Below the pieces are notes generated by a model. That model was not told the DNA's origin, did not search any database, and saw only the letters and a list, made by a program, of their open reading frames with translations. From Niabella pedocola (GTDB lineage Bacteria; Bacteroidota; Bacteroidia; Chitinophagales; Chitinophagaceae): DNA of 64,000 nt. The stretch is from assembly GCF_021044425.1 (NCBI RefSeq), contig NZ_JAJNEC010000005.1, positions 496,001-560,000 on the forward strand, read 5' to 3'. Both the position numbers and the translations under genes were made by a program. Positions 24,390 through 33,076 of this stretch are shown piece by piece; position 1 is the first letter of the stretch, and each line of letters starts with the position of its first letter.

Positions 24390-27119
24390 TTATTCCTTAT
24401 TATGCAGCGCCAATTTCATATTATATACACCACTTCCTAATTTAAACTCAAGCTCCCCGCGCCGTAGCGTTGCCGCTCCATTTATGGGCGCATCTATTTC
24501 GTTCAGCACTGCATCGGCAAGCGTAATAATTGCGGTACTATTAGCCGGAATCTCCAACTGCCAGGCCACGTTGTTGGCATTTCGTTTCCAGCTGCTTTTA
24601 ATACATCCATAAGGTGACTGGTAAGTGGCTTTAAGTGTGTCAAGACCTCGCACAAAAATAGGGTTGACTACAATTTGTTTAAATCCCGGCTCTTCAGCAA
24701 CCGGCTTAATCCCTGCTAAGCTTTCAAAGCTCCAGGTGATCAGGTCGCCCAGTAACATGACATGGTTTTGCGAGTTCATCTGCGGATTGGCCGTGTTGCC
24801 ATTCCATAATTCCCAGATAGTGGTGGCTCCCTGCCCCACCATATACCCCCAGCCGGGATAGGTTGTATTCGTGGCCAAGGTGAACGCCGCATCCTGGAAA
24901 CCATACTTCGTCAGTCCGCGCATCAGCCACTGGGTACCAATCACCCCGGTGCTGATATGCAGGCCATTTTGTCGCAACTTCTGTATCAGCCGCGCGCCGA
25001 CCTTCGCTATACGGTCCTCCGGCACCATTCCAAAATACAGCGGCAGCAGGTTGGCGGTTACCGTATTGTTATCATAATGGTCGCCGTTCTTTAAGAATGT
25101 TTTATTAAATGCTGTTTTTATGCGTGTGGCCAGCCGGTCATAGCCTGCAATATCCCCGGACCTTCCGGCGAGCGCTGCAAAGCGTTTCATCGTTTGTAAT
25201 AAATGATAATAATAGGCCGTAGCCATCAGCGTTCCATCGGTATTCCGCAACGGGTCTTTTGAGCGGATCAGCTCCAGGCTTTCCGGTGGCACACACCAGT
25301 CACCATATTTATCCTTTGTGATCAGCTCCCCCTTCATGTACTTGCGCTGCATATAATCCATCCATTTTTTCATAGAGGGATAATGCTTCACCACCGACTG
25401 CCGGTCGCCATATTGTTGATACAGCATATCTGCCACCAGTATATAGGCCGCAGGCCAGGTAACATTATCGCTGTAATAATTCCAGAAAGCCGGTGCTACA
25501 TCCGGGATGGCGCCTTCCTCCGTCTGCGACTCGCGGATATCATCCAGCCATTTGGCATATAAGGTGGCATTATTAAATAAATAACTTTCGCCCAACGCTC
25601 CCTGCGTACGATCACCCAGCCAGGGCTGCCGCTCATTGCGTTGCGGACAATCCACCGGCATGCCTTTGTAATTGGAGGCAATACTCCACCAGGCATTTTT
25701 CAATACCTGGTTCAAGGTTGCATTGGAGGTTTCCAGTTTACCGTTTGTCGCCATCTGATCATATACCAACATTCCGGTAAAATCATCCAGGGACGGCGTG
25801 CCTGGATACCCGGTAATTTCTACATAGCGGAATCCATGATACACAAAAGAAGGCTGCCATTGTTCTTCATCGCCGCCCTTTAAGGTATAAATATCGGTAA
25901 CCCGCGCATCCCGCAGGTTGGCCGTATACAGGGAGCCGTCTGGTTGCAGACTCTCCGCGAAACGCAATGTCACTTTTTGTCCGCGCATGCCTTTTACCTT
26001 CATACGCAGCCATCCCGCAAAGTTCTGACCAAGATCAAGGATAAAAACGCTGTCCCTTAAATGGCTGATCTTTTTCGCCCGAATGGAATCCATGACCCGC
26101 ATCCCCGGCGTAAGCTGTGTCCGCAGCGTTCCTTCCGGTGCGGCTACCAGCTGTGGTCCGCTCCATTTTGAATCATCAAAGGAAGCGGTCGTCCACCCCG
26201 GAAATGCTTTGGTGGCATCGTATTCCTCCCCATCGTACTCATTATTGGTACGGATGGGGCCATCTGCCGTAAACTTCCAGGTATCATCCGAAAGCAATTG
26301 CTCGCTGCTTCCGTCGGTATACGTAATGTCCAGTTGCAGCAAAAGTTTTGGATAACCAAAGGTGTTGATCTTTTTGAGCTTGTAATTTTGCCGCATCGTA
26401 AAAAAACGGCCATTGCCCAGCACCACACCGATGGCATTTTTTCCGCCGTTCAACGCTCCAGATACATCAAAGCTATTATACAGTACCGACTTCCGGTAAT
26501 CCGTAGACACGGGCGCCAGCACCTGGTCGCCGATCCTTTTCCCGTTCAGGTAGCATTCATACAAACCCAGACCTGCAATGTGCAGTACGGCCGTTTTTAT
26601 CTTTTGTTGTACGGAGAATCCTTTCCGGAAATATCTCGCGGAAAGCCGCGACCATTGCGTAACACTATCCCAGGGCGATGCCTCGTCGTAGCCGATCCAC
26701 TTTGCCTTCCAATCGCCAGGGTGCAGCAGTCCCATACTCCATTGATCCGTATTGCTCCAGGCGCTGTCGTTCTTATTGGAAAACACCTGCACTTTCCAGA
26801 AACAGTTGCCATTGGTGATAAGCAGCCTCCCTTTATAGTTTACAAGTACCGACTGGTCCGAAGCTACCTTACCGCTGTTCCAGAGATCCGGCCTGCCCGC
26901 ATCCAGCAAAGCTTTTGAGGAAGCTACCCAGATCTGATAGGCGGTTTGTGTTACATTTTTCTGATCGCTTTTTAATTGCCAGCTCAGCCGCGGTTGCAGC
27001 ACATCAATACCAACCGGACTTTTCAGCTGTTCGCACTTAAGCTCCTGCACCGCCAGTTGCGCCTGCACTGCCGCCGGCAGTACTATTAACAGTCCTATGA
27101 TCATCTGCCACCGTTTCAT
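24390..27119 (-). CDS. GH78 alpha-L-rhamnosidase, copy 1
   Basis: Secreted inverting alpha-L-rhamnosidase, 909 residues, signal peptide to residue 20 (AAVQAQ). Domain order: N-terminal fibronectin-like domain (SPVGIDVLQPRLSWQL), jelly-roll carbohydrate-binding domains (LGLYECYLNGKRIGDQVL, LGNGRFF), DLGQNFAGWLRMKVKG near 362-377, then the (alpha/alpha)6 barrel. Active-site motifs are DCPQRNERQPWLGD at 490-503, with the candidate acid Glu496, and EEGAIPDVAPAFW at 534-546. The canonical DCPHRE is changed here to DCPQRNER, hinting at a different subsite. The start overlaps the upstream GH2 stop by 4 bases (ATGA). L-rhamnose released here suits the RhaT operon. Confidence 0.95.
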   Translation of the reverse strand: MKRWQMIIGLLIVLPAAVQAQLAVQELKCEQLKSPVGIDVLQPRLSWQLKSDQKNVTQTAYQIWVASSKALLDAGRPDLWNSGKVASDQSVLVNYKGRLLITNGNCFWKVQVFSNKNDSAWSNTDQWSMGLLHPGDWKAKWIGYDEASPWDSVTQWSRLSARYFRKGFSVQQKIKTAVLHIAGLGLYECYLNGKRIGDQVLAPVSTDYRKSVLYNSFDVSGALNGGKNAIGVVLGNGRFFTMRQNYKLKKINTFGYPKLLLQLDITYTDGSSEQLLSDDTWKFTADGPIRTNNEYDGEEYDATKAFPGWTTASFDDSKWSGPQLVAAPEGTLRTQLTPGMRVMDSIRAKKISHLRDSVFILDLGQNFAGWLRMKVKGMRGQKVTLRFAESLQPDGSLYTANLRDARVTDIYTLKGGDEEQWQPSFVYHGFRYVEITGYPGTPSLDDFTGMLVYDQMATNGKLETSNATLNQVLKNAWWSIASNYKGMPVDCPQRNERQPWLGDRTQGALGESYLFNNATLYAKWLDDIRESQTEEGAIPDVAPAFWNYYSDNVTWPAAYILVADMLYQQYGDRQSVVKHYPSMKKWMDYMQRKYMKGELITKDKYGDWCVPPESLELIRSKDPLRNTDGTLMATAYYYHLLQTMKRFAALAGRSGDIAGYDRLATRIKTAFNKTFLKNGDHYDNNTVTANLLPLYFGMVPEDRIAKVGARLIQKLRQNGLHISTGVIGTQWLMRGLTKYGFQDAAFTLATNTTYPGWGYMVGQGATTIWELWNGNTANPQMNSQNHVMLLGDLITWSFESLAGIKPVAEEPGFKQIVVNPIFVRGLDTLKATYQSPYGCIKSSWKRNANNVAWQLEIPANSTAIITLADAVLNEIDAPINGAATLRRGELEFKLGSGVYNMKLALHNKE

Positions 27120-29893
27120 TTGGCTTCCGGGTTTGATGAAAAATCAAAATACAATACCATTTTCAACGCCCTGCCGGGATCTTTCTCATAATCATAAAAT
27201 ATATTCTTTTGTCCCATTGGGCCCGTCGTTTCGCTGGTCTGTGTTTTATTGCCGATAGCAGGGATCCCCTGCATAAATGAAATAGCGCCATCCGGGAAAA
27301 GCGGTTCATAATTATGCCAGGGGTCAGTCTTTGGCGCTGCAGAGAACAACCGCAAAAACAAATCTTCTGTTTCCGTAGCTACGACAAAGCGCTGATCCGC
27401 TCCATTAAAATAGCCCCCGTAAAAATTGGAATAATACCCTTTAAACTCAGGATATACCCATTGTTCACCGGTTTCCGTACTATTATACTGTTTGTCCCAG
27501 ACACCAAACGCAGTGCCCTTCATCCGGTTCTTCCAGACCCGGTAAGGACCGTTACCCATATAGGTTACCGAGCGCATCTGCGATTCCGGGTAATCAAAAT
27601 TCACGCCCAGCATGTTGGTATGCAATGCGAGCGGAAAATAATGCACCTCCATCCGCACCCAGCCACTGGGATAAATGGTCCACTGCAACGTATTGAAGCT
27701 TTCTTTTTTATCAAATGCCGATGCAATAATGAGGTTCTTTCCCTCAAAGCGATGCGAAAACTTTTTGAAGTTGGTGACGCCTTCCTGGATCCGCGGTCCG
27801 TTCGTAAGCGGTATGCTCCGGTTCCCATTTTTTACGGACACCAGCAATCCCGTATTTTTATTGATGCTGATCTGCAATTCTTTTACCCGGATCTGATATA
27901 ACGAGTCCACTGTGTTGATCTGTACCGCGCCTGCGCCCTCTTTCTTTACGATCTCGGCAGCCTTCTTACCAGGCAAACTGATCGGAAAACTCCAGGTAAA
28001 AAGCTCCATCTGGTTTCGGTCCTTAACCCTTACGTACAATGCATCACAGGTGTTCCAGTCTTCAGGCAACTTCAACTCCAGCACTCCTTTAGCACCCGGC
28101 GCAATGGATGGCGCTACAGCCCCTCCTTTTTTATTCGTTAAGGTAGTGAGACCAAACCGTTTCAGTTCCCAGCTGAAACTACATTGATCCAGGTTGGTAT
28201 ACAGGTAGCGGTTCTCTATCGTTAACCGGCCATCAAAATCCGGGGTCATCTCCCTCCGCTCAAAATATACCGGGCTCCAGATCTGCTTCACTGCATAAAA
28301 ACTTCCTTCCTTTTCATGATGCGGTCCCACAATGCCATCCGCCCCCCGGTGCTTATCGGTATCCAGCGAATCATTCAGGTCTTTCCGTACCACCGCCTGG
28401 TCGGCAAAATCCCATAAAAAACCGCCGGCATGCAGCGGATCCCGCCACATTTTATCCCAGTAGTCTTCCAGCCCGGCACCATGCCCGCCGTCATATTGCC
28501 CGTGTAAAAATTCGGTGGGCAGTACGATATCATGTCCGTTATCATAATTACCGATCCCGTAATTGTATTGCCGGTAATGCTGTGTTTCGATGCCGTTGAA
28601 CAATTGCCAGGGGTGTACCACCGGCCGTTCTTGCAGATCAAACTCCCTAAACAGGGAATCCAGATCAACATTATGCCCGCCTTCATTGCCGTTTGACCAA
28701 AGTACAACTGAAGGATGATTGGAATCATGATCGATCATTTCCTTTAGCAGCTTTTTCCCCGTAGGCGTATCATAATGGCCATGCCAGCCCGCCAGCTCAT
28801 CCATTACAAACAATCCCAGTGAATCGCATACATCCAGGAAATGAGCATCCGGCGGGTAATGGCTCATGCGTACGGCATTCATGTTCATTTCTTTTATCAG
28901 TAATACATCTTCAATGCTGTTCTGCTTACTCAGCGTGCGCCCCGTCTCCGGCCGGAAGGAATGCCGGTTGATGCCTTTGAATTTCACCTTCACCCCATTT
29001 ACATAAATCCCATCCCGCTTGCGGAGTTCCACTGTACGGAAACCAATTTTTTGGGATACCCGGTGAACCGGTTGGTTATTCTTATACAAGGTAAAAACGG
29101 CGGTATACAATTCCGGTGTTTCCGGTGTCCAGGCTTTAATATTATTTACCTGCCAATAGGCAACAAAAGCACCCTTTCGCATATCCGAAGCGTTGGGCGC
29201 GCCAAATCCTGCGATGCTGTCTCCTTTGCTATTGTAGATTGTAAACTCCATGCGCTCCTTTTTCGATGCATTGGTATTGATTAAAGCAGTGAACAACCCA
29301 TCCGCCCCGGCATCGATGAATACCTGGCTGATATGCGGCTGTGGCAACGCTTCCAGCCATACGGGGCGGAAGATACCGCCAAAGATCCAGAAGTCGCCTT
29401 CACGCTCCGCTGCATTTACAGAGCGATTGGCCGAATGCTTTGCCACCGTTACTTCCAGCAGATTTTCGGCTCCGTATTTTAGGAACTTACTGATATCATA
29501 CCGGAAGGCATAGAAGGCTCCCTGGTGCATGGGGCCCGCCGGTTTGCCATTTACTTTTACGTCGGCATCGGTCATCACGCCTTCAAAAACAATATTCACC
29601 GTTTTACCTTTCCAATCCGCAGGAACGGTAAAGCGGTGTTTGTACAACCCTTGTTCTTTTCCCTTTGCACTGTCTTTGGCAAAGCCGTAATTGTATTTTC
29701 CAAAGCCCTGTAACTCCCAGCAGGAGGGTACGCCAATGGTGGTCCATTTATTGGCATTCATTCCGCCGGTGCAATAGAATTCCCATTGCACCATATCATC
29801 ACTGCCCTTACCAGAGAGGTACCGCACTTCCGTTTGCTGGGCATTGGCGCTCACAAAGAGGAATAAGAAAAATATATAAATAAGTCTGTGCAT
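27116..29893 (-). CDS. GH2 beta-galactosidase-like enzyme, copy 1
   Basis: 925 residues with signal peptide MHRLIYIFFLFLFVSANAQ. LacZ-like layout: N-terminal jelly-roll (VPSCWELQGFGKYNYGF), immunoglobulin-like domain, TIM barrel with INRHSFRPETGR, MNAVRMSHYPPDAHFLDVCD, acid/base Glu404 in WSNGNEGGH, and Glu461 in LPTEFLHGQYDGG as candidate nucleophile. A large C-terminal beta-sandwich region follows (about 650-920). Beta-galactosidase is most likely; beta-glucuronidase or arabinopyranosidase is possible in pectin loci. It is the first gene of a coupled GH2-GH78 pair, with a composite hairpin repeat in the 205-base gap upstream. Confidence 0.93.
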   Translation of the reverse strand: MHRLIYIFFLFLFVSANAQQTEVRYLSGKGSDDMVQWEFYCTGGMNANKWTTIGVPSCWELQGFGKYNYGFAKDSAKGKEQGLYKHRFTVPADWKGKTVNIVFEGVMTDADVKVNGKPAGPMHQGAFYAFRYDISKFLKYGAENLLEVTVAKHSANRSVNAAEREGDFWIFGGIFRPVWLEALPQPHISQVFIDAGADGLFTALINTNASKKERMEFTIYNSKGDSIAGFGAPNASDMRKGAFVAYWQVNNIKAWTPETPELYTAVFTLYKNNQPVHRVSQKIGFRTVELRKRDGIYVNGVKVKFKGINRHSFRPETGRTLSKQNSIEDVLLIKEMNMNAVRMSHYPPDAHFLDVCDSLGLFVMDELAGWHGHYDTPTGKKLLKEMIDHDSNHPSVVLWSNGNEGGHNVDLDSLFREFDLQERPVVHPWQLFNGIETQHYRQYNYGIGNYDNGHDIVLPTEFLHGQYDGGHGAGLEDYWDKMWRDPLHAGGFLWDFADQAVVRKDLNDSLDTDKHRGADGIVGPHHEKEGSFYAVKQIWSPVYFERREMTPDFDGRLTIENRYLYTNLDQCSFSWELKRFGLTTLTNKKGGAVAPSIAPGAKGVLELKLPEDWNTCDALYVRVKDRNQMELFTWSFPISLPGKKAAEIVKKEGAGAVQINTVDSLYQIRVKELQISINKNTGLLVSVKNGNRSIPLTNGPRIQEGVTNFKKFSHRFEGKNLIIASAFDKKESFNTLQWTIYPSGWVRMEVHYFPLALHTNMLGVNFDYPESQMRSVTYMGNGPYRVWKNRMKGTAFGVWDKQYNSTETGEQWVYPEFKGYYSNFYGGYFNGADQRFVVATETEDLFLRLFSAAPKTDPWHNYEPLFPDGAISFMQGIPAIGNKTQTSETTGPMGQKNIFYDYEKDPGRALKMVLYFDFSSNPEAK

Positions 29894-29990
29894 GTTTTTA
29901 TTTTGTCATCGCCAACGCTGCTATCGGCTTCCTTGTGTCACTCACTTCGGCTTCAGTGCTCGACCCGGCTCTATTTATATTTCTGCCGAG

Positions 29991-30076
29991 GCTGACCAAA
30001 AAGTTTACCCAAAACGTATTGTCGTTCTGTCCCGATCAATCGGGACAGCATAATAAGTGAAGACTTTTTAGTCAGC
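29991..30076. repeat. Composite hairpin repeat (BIME-like), element A
   Basis: Outer inverted repeats GCTGACCAAAAAGT (29991-30004) and ACTTTTTAGTCAGC (30063-30076) enclose a perfect 10-bp stem, CTGTCCCGAT / ATCGGGACAG (30027-30048). A similar layout occurs at 41748-41865. Confidence 0.65.
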
Positions 30077-30098
30077 TCAAATAACTCCATCTAATTTC

Positions 30099-31547
30099 TT
30101 ACTGTTCCTTAAATGTTTCTTTCAATTCATCATCTGTCCGGAACGGCAATGCCGGCAAGCCATCCTTGTTGTACAATGCAGGTGGGGCATCCTCCCGCCA
30201 GGCATAACGCACGGCCTGCGGCGCTGTTACTCCTGCTGCATGTACCCAAACCTTATTATCTTTGATGAAGGCAGCTGCTTTTGTATACACTCCCTTTTCG
30301 TTCTCCACTTCAAAGCCCTGTAATGTCGTTCCATCTTTACTCATCAGCCCTTTTCCTTTATGGTCAAAATCGATCACAAATGTATTTCCTTTTTTTACAG
30401 CGCTTTTAAATACCGGGCCCATGGCGGCCACTGTGCTCACTTTATAGGTGGCACTGAGCGCCGTGCCTGCCAGTCGTTTTCCCAGATCCCATTTGTTTAC
30501 CGGGTGCAGGTCAGCCGGATCATCGTTAAGGTCCAGGGTACTGATCATGGCCGTATGGGGCATCTTTAATACTGCCGCCTGTGCCTCCCAGAACTCCGGC
30601 TCGCTGTACACCGTATAAGGCCGGTCGGTGGCTTTGGAGTAATAATAGGGTGCGATCTGCACATAGTAAAAAGGCAGCTGCTTATTGTTCCACTGTTTAC
30701 GCCAGTAGTTGATCAGCGCTTTCATTTTATAGCTGTATTGCAGCCGCTCATTTAGAAAACAGTTGGACTCACCCTGGTACCATAAAAATCCCTTCAGGGC
30801 AAACGGGATCAATGGCTCAATCATCGTAGTATAGAACTTACCGGGGTCGCCGTCTATTTTGTGCGTGCTGTCTTTTTGTTCCCGAAAAAATTCCAATGTG
30901 ATAAAGGCCTCCCGCGGCATCCAGGGTTCAATGCGGCTACCGGGTATAGCCGCAGAGATCACGCCCACTGGTACTTTCAGCTTTGCCTGTAATTCCTTTG
31001 CAAAAAAATAACCAGCAGCTGAAAAGCTGCGCAGCGCCGTTCCTTCCGCCACATTCCATCCGGAGTGGGTGGAATCGGGCGCCATTTTCTTACGCTCGAC
31101 CAAAAAAATGCGGATATGGGCATTATGTGCCGTTTCCAACTCGTCAACCGGCCAATGTGCACCCGGCGGCGGCTGCAGTTTGCCGATCTTCCGCATGGCA
31201 AATTCCATATTCGATTGCCCCGAGCAAAGCCATACTTCTCCTACCAGGATGTTTTGTAATCTTATTGTTTCATGACCTGACCGGATGTCGAGAACAGCCG
31301 GTTCAAAAGATGCTTTCTCCGGCTTCAGCACAATCTTCCAGTTTCCGGATCCATCGGCGGTGGTTTCCTGCTGCTGTTTTTTAAACCGTACGGTTATAAC
31401 TCCGCCGGCTTTAGCCTGTCCCCATACCGGTAATGGCTGTCCCTGCTGCAATACCATATCATGCCCGATGATCTTTGCAACGGTCAATTGTGCATTCAGC
31501 TTTGTCAGCAGCACTGTCATCACTATTATCGTCAGTCCGTATCTCAT
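30099..31547 (-). CDS. SASA-family carbohydrate acetylesterase (sialate O-acetylesterase-like)
   Basis: Secreted SGNH-type esterase expected to remove O-acetyl groups from glycans. 482 residues from the ATG at 31547, which shares one base with the upstream stop (TAATG), so translation is coupled. Longer in-frame starts would lie in the upstream gene. Signal peptide MRYGLTIIVMTVLLTKLNAQ. The catalytic Ser112 is in CSGQSNMEF, a second block WYQGESN is at 256-262, and the catalytic Asp-x-His is Asp346/His348 in DLHPVNKW. A small N-terminal beta domain precedes the catalytic domain. In a pectin locus it would deacetylate aceric acid, methyl-fucose or galacturonate (inference). Confidence 0.9.
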   Translation of the reverse strand: MRYGLTIIVMTVLLTKLNAQLTVAKIIGHDMVLQQGQPLPVWGQAKAGGVITVRFKKQQQETTADGSGNWKIVLKPEKASFEPAVLDIRSGHETIRLQNILVGEVWLCSGQSNMEFAMRKIGKLQPPPGAHWPVDELETAHNAHIRIFLVERKKMAPDSTHSGWNVAEGTALRSFSAAGYFFAKELQAKLKVPVGVISAAIPGSRIEPWMPREAFITLEFFREQKDSTHKIDGDPGKFYTTMIEPLIPFALKGFLWYQGESNCFLNERLQYSYKMKALINYWRKQWNNKQLPFYYVQIAPYYYSKATDRPYTVYSEPEFWEAQAAVLKMPHTAMISTLDLNDDPADLHPVNKWDLGKRLAGTALSATYKVSTVAAMGPVFKSAVKKGNTFVIDFDHKGKGLMSKDGTTLQGFEVENEKGVYTKAAAFIKDNKVWVHAAGVTAPQAVRYAWREDAPPALYNKDGLPALPFRTDDELKETFKEQ

Positions 31548-33070
31548 TATAATGTTCCTGTGATCTTTGTCAGCCGCTTTGACCGTTGTACCAGCTTGCC
31601 ATCCGCCCACACAGATAAGCCTTTCCCTTTATGATATTTTTTCCCGGTCTTATCCCAGATGATTGTAATGATCTTACCGTGATACAATATATTGTCCAGG
31701 GAAAACCAATCCCATTCGCCGGCAGGAAGCAGCGGATTGACTTCGATCCGGTTATCCGCCCGGGGGCGTAATCCCGCCAGCCCGGTGATCACCAGGTCGT
31801 TAAAGGTGGAATGATTATAATACCGTCCGCGTTCATCGGCGGTAAGCCATTTGCCTGTTTTCTCATCCATGTACTCGCCGATATAAGGTTGACCATTCGC
31901 ATACTGGGAAAGGGCATATTTCCGCAGCTGCTGATAGTAATCTTTTTTGCTGACAACCTTTTGCTGATAATGGTTCAGCAGGTTGGCCATGGCCGTTAAT
32001 GTTTGCGCCGTGGCGAAGGGCCATACGGCGCCGTCCCACTCGCATTTGCAACACCCATGGGTGCGGAATCCGGGGTGACTGCGATCGGCTGTGGTGATGC
32101 CCGCCGGTGCATTAAAATGGGCCGCATCCATCAACCGGCTCCAGGCTTTGCTGTATTGCGCATCCGGCAGATTAAAATACCAGGGAATAAACCCGATCTC
32201 CTCCATCACATTCGCCAGCGTATCTGCCGGTTGTTTCCGTACCTCAAAAAACTGCGTTTTATCATTCCACAATTCCTGTTGCACCAGTCTTTTTATGGTG
32301 TCGGCCTTGGCCTTATACAACTGCTGCAAAACATGATCTCCGGCTAAAGCTGCAATGCCAGATAAGGCCTTCGCATTTCCATACATATACCCGTTAATGG
32401 AAGGACGCGGATTCTTTTCCTTACGTCCGCCGCTGATGGTCTCCTCCATGGCGTCCCGCACATCATATTGCCAGAACAGGCCACCGGGGTATCTTTTCTC
32501 CGCCTCCCACGCCTCGTAATCGGCCTGCAGATCCGGGAACATTTTTTTTACAAAGGCTGTATCCCCGTTTACCAGGTACCGGTTGTATATCGCATCTGTA
32601 TTCCAGCTGCTGTAAAACCGCAGTTTCTTTAAGGGCTTACCATCATTGCCACGGTACCAGGTTAGTAAATCCTCTTCCAGGTATCGCTGGTCATGCAGCC
32701 AGCGGCTTTCATAAATATGATGCCCCAATGCACTGCTGATCAAATTGTATTTATCTGCATAAGACCGCTGGATCAGAAATTCGGTGAATGCAAAGCCCTG
32801 CGGAGTTTGTTTAATATGCTTGCGAAGGGTCCACCAACGGAAATAGTAGATCTCCTCCATCTTTTTGTCGGGGCATTGGAACAAGGGAATATTTTGCTGC
32901 ATCCAGTTCCAGGAATCTGCATTGGGTATGGCCTGTATCAACGGTTCCTGCTCCATGGTATTAAAATAATCCACGTAGTGTTTAAAAGTTGCCGGTTGCA
33001 ACACCTGCGCCCGGGCTGCAGCGGCTGCCATCAGCAAAAAGAAAATACTATTGAACAATTTTATACGCAT
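31547..33070 (-). CDS. (alpha/alpha)6-barrel glycosidase, GH63/MGH1-like
   Basis: 507 residues with signal peptide MRIKLFNSIFFLLMAAAAARAQ. The pattern of six-hairpin glycosidases of the mannosylglycerate-hydrolase/GH63 type is seen: YYFRWWTLRKHIKQTP, SSALGHHIYESRWLHD, YPGGLFWQYDVRDAMEETISGGR, RPSINGYMYGNAKALSGIA, NVMEEIGFIPWYFNLPD, CEWDGAVWPFATAQTLTAM. The Asp of VRDAMEE and acidic residues near YMDEKTGKW are candidate catalytic groups. The exact family is unclear. The start is 6 bases after the upstream stop and the gene end overlaps the SASA esterase by 1 base, so the three genes form one translationally linked set. Confidence 0.7.
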   Translation of the reverse strand: MRIKLFNSIFFLLMAAAAARAQVLQPATFKHYVDYFNTMEQEPLIQAIPNADSWNWMQQNIPLFQCPDKKMEEIYYFRWWTLRKHIKQTPQGFAFTEFLIQRSYADKYNLISSALGHHIYESRWLHDQRYLEEDLLTWYRGNDGKPLKKLRFYSSWNTDAIYNRYLVNGDTAFVKKMFPDLQADYEAWEAEKRYPGGLFWQYDVRDAMEETISGGRKEKNPRPSINGYMYGNAKALSGIAALAGDHVLQQLYKAKADTIKRLVQQELWNDKTQFFEVRKQPADTLANVMEEIGFIPWYFNLPDAQYSKAWSRLMDAAHFNAPAGITTADRSHPGFRTHGCCKCEWDGAVWPFATAQTLTAMANLLNHYQQKVVSKKDYYQQLRKYALSQYANGQPYIGEYMDEKTGKWLTADERGRYYNHSTFNDLVITGLAGLRPRADNRIEVNPLLPAGEWDWFSLDNILYHGKIITIIWDKTGKKYHKGKGLSVWADGKLVQRSKRLTKITGTL

Positions 33071-33076
33071 GGGCCG

